Under the pieces are notes generated by a model, which searched no databases, was not told the origin of the DNA, and saw only the letters and a program-made list of their open reading frames with translations. 39,458 nucleotides of DNA from Rubricoccus marinus (GTDB lineage: Bacteria; Bacteroidota; Rhodothermia; Rhodothermales; Rubricoccaceae), in NCBI RefSeq assembly GCF_002257665.1, contig NZ_MQWB01000001.1, positions 2,004,756 through 2,044,213 of the forward strand. The letters run 5' to 3'. Position numbers and translations under genes: made by a program. This document shows positions 33,795-39,458 of this stretch, one piece after another; position 1 is the first letter of the stretch; every line of letters starts with the position of its first letter.

Positions 33795-34718
33795 GTGATT
33801 CCGCCCCGCGTTCTCATTACCGGTGCCGACGGGCTCGTCGGCCAGGCGCTGACGCGGCGCTTTGCCGAGTGGCCTGGCCTGGACCTGCTGCTTACGGGAC
33901 GTGGCGACGGCTCGCGGCTGGCCGAGTTTTCCGGCGGCTGGGTGCCGCTCGAAGTCACGGACGCGGCAGAGGTCGAGCGTGTGATGCAAGGGTTCTCCCC
34001 GACCGTCGTGGTACACCTCGCGGCAATGAGCAAGGTGGAGCCCTGCGAGCGCGAGCGCGAGGCGTGCTGGGAGGTCAACGTGCACGCCACGGAACGGATC
34101 GCGCGGTCCTGCCGCCGCCACGGCGCGCGGCTGGTCTTCCTCTCAACGGATTTCGTGTTCGACGGCACCGCTGGCCCCTACGGCGAGGGCGACCGGCCCT
34201 CTCCTGTCAACGCCTACGGTCGCTCCAAACTGGCCGCCGAGAACGCGATCATCGGCTCGCGCTTGGCCGAGTGGAGCATCGTGCGCACCACGCTCGGCTT
34301 CGGCGACGTGGTGGGATATCCCGAGGGACGCTTCAACCTCGCCACGTTCCTCGTCCGCGAGCTATCCGCCGGCCGCGAGGTCCGCGTCCCCTCGGACCAG
34401 TACCGCACGCCCACCTACGTCCCCGATCTCGCCAGAGGCATCGCGCGCCTGATCGATCAGCGGCGCGACGGGGTGTACCACATCGCCGGGGGCGAGTACA
34501 TGAGCACGTTCGAGTTCGCGCAGATCCTAGCCCAGCGCTACGGCTACGACGCCGGCCTCTTGCGCCCGGTCACGACGGCCGAGTTGCACCCGGACGCGCC
34601 GCGCCCCCTCAAGGCGGGTCTGCTCACGCTCCGCGCCCAGAGCGAGATCGGCTTCCGTGCGACGCCTCTGGCGGAGGCGTTGGACGCGCTGGGCAAACGC
34701 CTCGGCGTGCTCGCCTAG
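33795..34718 (+). CDS. NAD(P)-dependent SDR, RmlD-like (dTDP-4-dehydrorhamnose reductase family)
   Basis: A 307-residue extended SDR. It has the cofactor motif ITGADGLVGQAL, H-L-A-A-M-S-K-V-E-P-C-E, F-L-S-T-D-F-V-F-D-G, the catalytic Y-G-R-S-K in NAYGRSKLAAEN, and P-T-Y-V-P-D-L-A-R-G. This order matches RmlD/MAT2B proteins, which reduce a 4-keto sugar nucleotide in rhamnose synthesis. No rmlA, B or C genes are close, so the substrate is uncertain. The GTG at 33795 is 1 bp after the stop of the B12-binding gene and removes the long upstream frame that overlaps it. The TAG stop shares its bases (CTAG) with the stop of the convergent META lipoprotein gene. Confidence 0.85.
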   Translation: MIPPRVLITGADGLVGQALTRRFAEWPGLDLLLTGRGDGSRLAEFSGGWVPLEVTDAAEVERVMQGFSPTVVVHLAAMSKVEPCEREREACWEVNVHATERIARSCRRHGARLVFLSTDFVFDGTAGPYGEGDRPSPVNAYGRSKLAAENAIIGSRLAEWSIVRTTLGFGDVVGYPEGRFNLATFLVRELSAGREVRVPSDQYRTPTYVPDLARGIARLIDQRRDGVYHIAGGEYMSTFEFAQILAQRYGYDAGLLRPVTTAELHPDAPRPLKAGLLTLRAQSEIGFRATPLAEALDALGKRLGVLA

Positions 34719-35167
34719 TTCGACGCCGTCGGCGCCTGGGTGGGCAGGAGGATGAGCTGCGGCGCGCCAGAGGCCGCGCCCGCCTCCACCTCTGGCGTGA
34801 CGATGAGGTACGAGCCGTCGCGGCGGACCGAGACGTCCGTGGCGAAGAACTGCTCCAGTTGGACGGCGTCCGTCGGGCAGGCCATCCGCGTGCAGCCGAG
34901 GCCCTCCTCCACGCTGAGCGTGGCGCCCCGCATCCGGTAGCGCCCCTGGCAGGTGTTGCAGGAAGCGATGGAGAGCGACCCATCGGCCCCAAACGCGACG
35001 GTCTCGCCGGAGCCTCTGGCGACCTCACCCGTGGGGTACACGATGCGCTCCAGGCTCCACGACGAGCCCGCGAGGAGCACACCGCCACCAGAGGCGCCCG
35101 GTCCGCTGCACCCGGCTACGATGAAGGCGAGAGCGAGAAGGGCGAAGCGGCCGGCCGGAAACGTCAT
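34715..35167 (-). CDS. META domain (HslJ-like) lipoprotein 1
   Basis: A 150-residue lipoprotein: signal MTFPAGRFALLALAFIVAGC with the lipid-anchored Cys at residue 20, then a small beta-rich META domain. The pattern G-S-S-W-S-L-E-R-I, V-A-F-G-A-D-G-S-L-S-I-A-S-C-N-T-C-Q-G-R-Y and M-A-C-P-T-D-A-V-Q-L-E-Q-F-F matches HslJ-like proteins (the usual C-N x G and M-A-C features are visible). In E. coli HslJ is linked to novobiocin resistance; the general role is unknown. Its stop overlaps that of the RmlD-like gene. A second META protein is encoded 65 bp upstream on the same strand. Confidence 0.82.
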   Translation of the reverse strand: MTFPAGRFALLALAFIVAGCSGPGASGGGVLLAGSSWSLERIVYPTGEVARGSGETVAFGADGSLSIASCNTCQGRYRMRGATLSVEEGLGCTRMACPTDAVQLEQFFATDVSVRRDGSYLIVTPEVEAGAASGAPQLILLPTQAPTASN

Positions 35168-35232
35168 TGAGGCAAGGTGGTGACTGCGCGCAATCTACAC
35201 GCCGCGGCTCCTCCCGGTCGCCAGAGGCTCGT

Positions 35233-35679
35233 CTACTCCCGTGTAAACGTCAGCACGCGAGAGGCCTCTGGCGCGGAAACCCGGATCTGCAGCCGCGTCG
35301 AGTCTGCGGCGAAAAGCGCGGGCTCACGGACCACGCCGTCTCGGTACACCCCGAGCACCAACACGAGGTCCGTTTCGAGCGTGCCAGCCACCTCCGTGCA
35401 GGATGCAGTCGGGAAGTCCAGAACCTGCTGGTTGACGGCGAACTGCGAGGTGTACGTCCCGGTGCAGTCGTTGGTGGAGTCGATGGAGAACGTGCCGTCT
35501 GCGCCGAAGGCCAGTTTAGAGCCTACGGGGCCCTCCACCGCCGCTCCGGAGACGTCCGCTACCTGCGCGAGCGTCCACTCGCCGGAGAGCGCGCTCTCGG
35601 GCTCGGCGGAATCGCACCCCGCCAGAGGCATCGCGAGGAGTGAGAGGCAGCAAAGAACGGGAGTGAAGAGGCGTCGCAT
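35233..35679 (-). CDS. META-like lipoprotein 2
   Basis: A 148-residue lipoprotein: signal MRRLFTPVLCCLSLLAMPLAGC with the lipid-anchored Cys at residue 22, followed by a META-type domain. G-E-W-T-L-A-Q-V, L-A-F-G-A-D-G-T-F-S-I-D-S-T-N-D-C-T-G-T-Y and F-P-T-A-S-C-T-E-V align with the neighbouring META protein, so the two look like a diverged tandem pair. The C-terminal half differs. No enzyme activity is expected. It starts near a C/T-rich leader, 87 bp from the divergent serS. Confidence 0.78.
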   Translation of the reverse strand: MRRLFTPVLCCLSLLAMPLAGCDSAEPESALSGEWTLAQVADVSGAAVEGPVGSKLAFGADGTFSIDSTNDCTGTYTSQFAVNQQVLDFPTASCTEVAGTLETDLVLVLGVYRDGVVREPALFAADSTRLQIRVSAPEASRVLTFTRE

Positions 35680-35715
35680 GTCGGGCTCGGAAGGGAGTCG
35701 GAATGCAAGCTAGGC

Positions 35716-35725
35716 TAGCTTCTGG
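35716..35725 (+). promoter_or_regulatory. TAGCTTCTGG element upstream of serS
   Basis: The same ten bases as at 32201, here 41 bp before the GTG of serS, in the gap between divergent serS and META lipoprotein 2. It is either a -7-like promoter element or a degenerate iterated-motif copy. Confidence 0.25.
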
Positions 35726-35766
35726 CGCTCTCCCCGTCCCAAACCGCTTACCCCACGCCCGGTCCC

Positions 35767-37062
35767 GTGCTCGATCCCCAGTTTCTCCGCGACCACCCCG
35801 ACCGCGTCCGCGAGGCCATCACGAACAAGCGGACCGGCGACCCCGCGATCGTCGACCGCACGCTCGACGCCGACCGCCAGAGGCGCGACGCCATCACGGC
35901 GCTCCAGGCGCTCCAACAGCGTCAGGGCGAACTGAGCAAGACCATCGGTCCGCTCATGAAGGCCGGCAAGCGCGACGATGCGCAAGGGCTTCTGGCGGAG
36001 GTCGCCGAGGTCAAGGAGCAGGTCAAAACGTTGGAGGCCGAGGCGCGAGAGGCCGAAGCCCTCTTCCGGGATCTGATGCTGGAGATCCCCAACGTGCCCG
36101 ACCCGAGCGTGCCCGTAGGCGCGACGCCAGAGGAGAACATGGTGGCGTTCGAGTGGGGCGAGACGGCGGCGTTCACGGGTCCCGATGGCGAAGCCTTCGA
36201 GCCTCTGGCGCACTGGGAGTTGGCGGAACGGCACGGCCTGATCGACTGGGAGCGCGGCGCGAAGGTCGCGGGCGCGGGCTTCCCCTTCTACATCGGCAAG
36301 GGTGCGCGGCTGCAGCGGGCGCTGATCAGCCTGTTCCTGGACCTCGCGGGCGAGGCGGGCTACACCGAGATGCAGGCGCCGCTCCTCATCAACGAGGCCT
36401 CTGGCGTGGGGACGGGACAGATCCCCGACAAGGAAGGCCAGATGTACGAGGCGACCAAAGACGGCCTCTACATGATCCCGACCGGCGAGGTGCCGGTGAC
36501 GAACTTCCACCGCGACGAGATCTTCTCTGCCGAGGACCTTCCCGTCCTCTACGCCGCGCACACGCCGTGCTGGCGTCGGGAGGCGGGCTCGTACGGCAAG
36601 GACGTGCGCGGCCTCAACCGCCTGCACCAGTTCGATAAGGTGGAGTTGGTCCGCTTCTGCACGCCAGAGGCCTCGGACGACCACCTGGAGGCGCTGCGCG
36701 AGGACGCCGAGCGCGCCGTGCAGGCGCTGGGCCTCCCCTACCGCCGCCTGCTGATGTGCACCGGCGACATGGGCTTCACGCAGTCGAAGAAGTACGACTT
36801 GGAGGTGTGGAGCGCGGGCCAGGGCATGTGGCTGGAGGTCTCCTCCATCTCCAACTTCCAGGCCTTCCAAGCGCGCCGCGCCGCTATCCGCTACCGTCCC
36901 GAGCCCGACGCCAAGCCGGAGTTCGTGCACACGCTCAACGGCAGTGGCCTCGCACTCCCACGCATTCTCGCGGCGGTGCTGGAAAACAACCAGCAGGCCG
37001 ACGGCAGCATCGTCCTCCCCGAGCCTCTGGCGCAGCGCGCCGGCTTCTCACGGATCGGGTAG
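35767..37062 (+). CDS. serS: Seryl-tRNA synthetase
   Basis: SerRS charges tRNA-Ser and is class II. The 431-residue product has the N-terminal coiled-coil arm (residues ~30-100) that grips the long arm of tRNA-Ser. The catalytic core shows motif 1 region P-L-L-I-N-E-A-S-G-V-G-T-G-Q, motif 2 C-W-R-R-E-A-G-S-Y-G-K-D-V-R-G-L-N-R-L-H-Q-F and motif 3 G-S-G-L-A-L-P-R-I-L-A-A-V-L-E-N-N-Q. T-G-E-V-P-V-T-N is the substrate loop. Length is normal. The start is GTG (MLDPQFLRDHPDRVRE), which is the usual N-terminus. A perfect iterated-motif palindrome begins right after the TAG stop. Confidence 0.97.
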   Translation: MLDPQFLRDHPDRVREAITNKRTGDPAIVDRTLDADRQRRDAITALQALQQRQGELSKTIGPLMKAGKRDDAQGLLAEVAEVKEQVKTLEAEAREAEALFRDLMLEIPNVPDPSVPVGATPEENMVAFEWGETAAFTGPDGEAFEPLAHWELAERHGLIDWERGAKVAGAGFPFYIGKGARLQRALISLFLDLAGEAGYTEMQAPLLINEASGVGTGQIPDKEGQMYEATKDGLYMIPTGEVPVTNFHRDEIFSAEDLPVLYAAHTPCWRREAGSYGKDVRGLNRLHQFDKVELVRFCTPEASDDHLEALREDAERAVQALGLPYRRLLMCTGDMGFTQSKKYDLEVWSAGQGMWLEVSSISNFQAFQARRAAIRYRPEPDAKPEFVHTLNGSGLALPRILAAVLENNQQADGSIVLPEPLAQRAGFSRIG

Positions 37063-37080
37063 GCCTCTGGCGCCAGAGGC
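37063..37080. repeat. Perfect 18-bp iterated-motif palindrome directly after serS
   Basis: GCCTCTGGCGCCAGAGGC starts on the base after the serS TAG stop. No T-tract follows on the plus strand. Confidence 0.93.
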
Positions 37081-37093
37081 AAAGGATCTGCGC

Positions 37094-37118
37094 GAAAGGA
37101 CGCACAGCCGGTGCGTCC
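37094..37118 (-). terminator. Candidate intrinsic terminator of crtI
   Basis: GGACGCAC (37098-37105) and GTGCGTCC (37111-37118) form a perfect 8-bp stem with a 5-nt loop. On the minus strand the stem is followed by TTTC, a short T-tract just past the crtI stop. Confidence 0.6.
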
Positions 37119-37123
37119 GCCCT

Positions 37124-38743
37124 CTACGCCGCCAGAGGCTCCGACGGCCTCTGGCGCTCGAAGTCCTTCGCGTCGGGGATCAGCGTGTCCAGCACGCGGG
37201 CTGACGAGAGCACGCCGGGCATCCCCGCGCCGGGGTGCGTCCCGGCGCCGACGAGGAACAGGCCCTCGACGTCCTCGGACTTGTTGTGCGGGCGGAAATA
37301 GGCGCTCTGCGTGAGCTGCGGCTGGATGGAGAACGCCGCGCCTTTCAACGAGAGGTAGTCCTCCTCGAACTCCTTCGGCGTAAGGGCGAGTGACGCCGTG
37401 ACGTGCTCGGAGAGGCCCGGCAGGACAGTCGCCTCCAGGTACTGCTCCACGAGCTTGCGGTACTTCTCCGTCTCCTTGGTCCAGTCGGTGCCGCTTTCCA
37501 GGTGCGGGACGGGTGAGAGCACGTAAAAGCTGTCGTGGCCTGGAGGGGCCATGTTGGGGTCGGTCGCGCTCGGGCGGTGGAGGTAGAGCGAGAAGTCGTC
37601 CGCCAGCTTGTGGTTGTCGAAGATGTCATCCAAGAGCGCTTTGTAGCGCTTACCGAGCAGGATCGTGTGGTGCGCCACGTCCTCGTATTTCTTGTCGGTC
37701 CCGAAGTACCAGACGAAGAGACTCATGGAGAGCTTCGTCTTGTCCACCTTCTTGTCGGTCCACGTCGTCCGGTGCTCAGGGCGCACGAGGTGCTTGTAGG
37801 TCCACGCCGCGTCGGCGTTGCTCACCACCATGTCGGCGCCGATGTGCTCCCCCCCAGCCAGGCGCACCCCCGTCGCGCGGGGCTTGCCGCCAGAGGCCTC
37901 GGCGGTGATCTCCTCCACGGTCTCGCCAAACCGGAACCTGCCGCCCATGCGCTCGATCAGCGCGGCGATGCCGGCGACCATCGCGCCGGTCCCGCCCATG
38001 GCGTACCACACGCCCCAGTGGCGCTCTAGGTACGCGATGAGCGCGTAGATGCTCGTCGTGGAAAACGGGTTGCCGCCCACCAAGAGCGGGTGGAAGCTGA
38101 AGACCTGCCGCAGCCGCTTGTCCTTGAAATACTTCGCAACGAGGCCGTAGACCGTCCGGTGGCTCTCCAGGAGAACCATGCTCGGGATGATTTTGGCCAT
38201 GTCGGTGAACTTGCCGAACGGCACGTGCCCGAGTTCGAGAAAGCCGGTCTCGAAGATGGCCTCGCTCTTTTTGAGGAAGCGCCGGTAGCCCGCCACGTCG
38301 TCCGGGTTGAACCGCGCGATCTGCTCCTCCATCGCGGCCTGATCACCGGTGTACTCGAACACCTCGCCGTCGTCGAAGCGGATGCGGTAGAACGGCGTCG
38401 TGGGCACCATCTCGACGTAGTCCTCGCGCTTCTCGCCCGCGATTTCCCACAGCTCGTCGAAGAGGAACGGCGCCGTGATAAGCGTCGGGCCCATGTCGAA
38501 AACGTACTCGCCCCCGTCGCCCTCGACGCGCGTGACGCGCGCGCGCCCACCGGGCTGCTCCAGCCGGTCCACGACGGTCACGTTGTATCCTCTGGCGAGA
38601 AGCCGGACGGCTGCGGCGAGCCCACCGAAGCCCGCGCCAATCACGACGACGTGCGGCGCGTCAGGTCCCGCGAGCGTGGGCTCGGAGGAGGTGTTGAGGC
38701 TCGCGTCTTTGCGTACGGCGAGAGTGCGGATCCAGGAGGGCAT
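37124..38743 (-). CDS. crtI: Phytoene desaturase family protein (CrtI-type)
   Basis: A 539-residue FAD enzyme of the CrtI/CrtN family, which introduces double bases (desaturations) into carotenoid precursors at the membrane. The N-terminus has the dinucleotide fold PHVVVIGAGFGGLAAAVRL, followed by E-Q-P-G-G-R-A-R; the middle has F-D-M-G-P-T-L-I-T and the C-terminus the signature L-F-L-V-G-A-G-T-H-P-G-A-G-M-P-G-V. The length is a little above the usual ~500 because of a ~35-residue N-terminal extension. The ATG at 38743 is chosen because the longer frame upstream is low-complexity. Only two motif copies lie well inside the gene. No crtB is next to it in the window. It implies carotenoid pigments. 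Confidence 0.93.
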   Translation of the reverse strand: MPSWIRTLAVRKDASLNTSSEPTLAGPDAPHVVVIGAGFGGLAAAVRLLARGYNVTVVDRLEQPGGRARVTRVEGDGGEYVFDMGPTLITAPFLFDELWEIAGEKREDYVEMVPTTPFYRIRFDDGEVFEYTGDQAAMEEQIARFNPDDVAGYRRFLKKSEAIFETGFLELGHVPFGKFTDMAKIIPSMVLLESHRTVYGLVAKYFKDKRLRQVFSFHPLLVGGNPFSTTSIYALIAYLERHWGVWYAMGGTGAMVAGIAALIERMGGRFRFGETVEEITAEASGGKPRATGVRLAGGEHIGADMVVSNADAAWTYKHLVRPEHRTTWTDKKVDKTKLSMSLFVWYFGTDKKYEDVAHHTILLGKRYKALLDDIFDNHKLADDFSLYLHRPSATDPNMAPPGHDSFYVLSPVPHLESGTDWTKETEKYRKLVEQYLEATVLPGLSEHVTASLALTPKEFEEDYLSLKGAAFSIQPQLTQSAYFRPHNKSEDVEGLFLVGAGTHPGAGMPGVLSSARVLDTLIPDAKDFERQRPSEPLAA

Positions 38744-38888
38744 CGGAGGTGGTTTCAGTCTGGAGTGAAAGTCCCGACGGCTACCCCTTGCCTCTGGCGG
38801 CGTTCCCGACACGGCGTCGCCGGAGAGGAGTGAAGGCGGGTGCGCCTTCCCAGGCGATCCTGTCCGCGCCAGGGACGCTGGCGAAACT

Positions 38889-38902
38889 CCTGTTCCAACA
38901 GG
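38889..38902. promoter_or_regulatory. Inverted repeat CCTGTTCCAACAGG between crtI and the FAS1 gene
   Basis: CCTGTT and AACAGG flank CC, in the 266-bp gap between the divergent crtI and FAS1 genes, 146 bp from the crtI start and 107 bp from the FAS1 start. It is a candidate operator serving one or both genes. The regulator is unknown. Confidence 0.4.
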
Positions 38903-39009
38903 TTCATGAGAGTTTGCGGGAGCGTTCGTCAAGCTCCACCCAACTCTACAAACGCTCGAACCAGAGCCGGACTCGGTTCGTGATTCCGGCCCACCCCTCT
39001 CCCCCTTCT

Positions 39010-39458
39010 ATGCGATACCTCACTCTCTTCGCTCTCGCGTTTTCCCTCACCCTGACCGCCTGCGACTCCGCCGACGTCGAAGACGACTTCACGGTCACGG
39101 CTGCGGTCACCGCCGACGCGGAACTCTCCGTTCTAGAGCAGGCCGTGCTCGAAGCTGGCCTCGCGACCGCCCTCGACGATCAGGACGGTGAGTTCACTGT
39201 ATTCGCGCCCACGAACGCTGCGTTTACCGCCGCGCTCGACGAGCTCGACCTCACCGCCGCCCAGCTTCTGGCGCGCCAAGACCTCGCGGCGATCCTCCAG
39301 CTCCACGTGATCTCCGGTCGCGATCTGGAAGCCAACGACCTCCAGGACGGTGACACCATCACGACGCTGAACGGCCAGACCCTGACGGTCGTCGAGCAGA
39401 ACGGCCGCATCGGCCTCGACACCGAGGACGACGATGACGATGCCAACGCGTTCGTCAC
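39010..39458 (+). CDS. Fasciclin (FAS1) domain lipoprotein, 3' end outside the window
   Basis: Translation of the open frame from the ATG at 39010 gives a signal peptide MRYLTLFALAFSLTLTAC with the lipid-anchored Cys at residue 18, then a FAS1 domain. The domain starts L-S-V-L-E-Q-A-V-L-E-A-G-L and has D-G-E-F-T-V-F-A-P-T-N-A-A-F, then L-Q-L-H-V-I-S-G and T-L-N-G-Q-T-L-T-V, which are the two conserved FAS1 boxes. The frame is still open at the window edge after 149 codons; an acidic loop E-D-D-D-D-D-A-N is near the end. FAS1 lipoproteins often act in adhesion or surface contacts. No iterated-motif copy is seen in this part. It is divergent from crtI. Confidence 0.85.
   Translation, partial: MRYLTLFALAFSLTLTACDSADVEDDFTVTAAVTADAELSVLEQAVLEAGLATALDDQDGEFTVFAPTNAAFTAALDELDLTAAQLLARQDLAAILQLHVISGRDLEANDLQDGDTITTLNGQTLTVVEQNGRIGLDTEDDDDDANAFV

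Noticed and set aside
1-39458. CRISPR array made by the repeated motif
   Set aside because: Copies are 9-18 bp, irregularly spaced, on both strands and within coding sequence; there are no cas genes.
1-39458. Insertion sequences or a transposon as the source of the repeats
   Set aside because: No transposase, no target duplications and no larger common unit around the motif were seen.

Overview
The window is GC-rich bacterial chromosome (roughly two-thirds G+C by eye) from a member of the Bacteroidota/Rhodothermota (FCB) group. The evidence is a complete sprA (the type IX secretion translocon protein, confined to this group), a Bacteroidota-style DnaX C-terminus followed by ybaB-recR, an RsfS/LytR_C pair, a 7TMR-DISM histidine kinase, many small lipoproteins and a CrtI-type carotenoid desaturase. 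Almost no start codon has a Shine-Dalgarno sequence; starts follow C/T-rich leaders, as expected for this phylum. A pigmented marine Rhodothermia, for example Rubricoccaceae (Rubricoccus/Rubrivirga), is the best guess, but this is inference.

Layout. 1-3740: 3' end of dnaX, ybaB, recR and a small TonB-dependent receptor, all on +. 3813-7403: LOG-family phosphoribohydrolase, a two-domain ABC permease and a saccharopine-dehydrogenase-like oxidoreductase. 7404-8550 (-): an SDR oxidoreductase and an NTF2-like lipoprotein. 8947-18174: sprA (2655 aa), lipB and a small acidic protein, closed by a T-tract terminator. 18305-20701 (-): a five-gene operon of an envelope protein, a LytR_C protein, rsfS, a lipoprotein and a DUF423 membrane protein. 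20866-27365: GH25 lysozyme (+), a lipoprotein (-), tsaD and a sensor kinase (+), a low-molecular-weight phosphatase and dxr (-). 27472-34718 (+): a TPR protein, a family often mislabelled asparagine synthetase B, a motif-poor lipoprotein, an acyl-CoA thioesterase, a small porin-like protein, a stand-alone B12-binding protein and an RmlD-like reductase. 34715-38743: two META-type lipoproteins (-), serS (+) and crtI (-). 39010-end: a FAS1 lipoprotein cut by the window edge.

The most striking signal is not a gene. The 9-mer CCTCTGGCG (usually GCCTCTGGCG), or its complement CGCCAGAGG, occurs about 135-140 times by my hand count, about once per 290 bp, roughly equally on both strands. About one would be expected by chance at this base composition. 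It lies inside nearly every gene and is read in all six frames (ASG, PLA, LWR, PEA, ARG, RQR), so it is kept at the DNA level. Two copies back to back make the perfect palindrome GCCTCTGGCGCCAGAGGC; eight of nine perfect copies are between genes, mostly just after stop codons. This is the distribution of DNA uptake sequences in Neisseria and Pasteurellaceae, which also pair up as hairpins at gene ends. I propose an uptake-sequence-like or other genome-wide recognition system, with HIP1-like or nucleoid-protein sites as alternatives.
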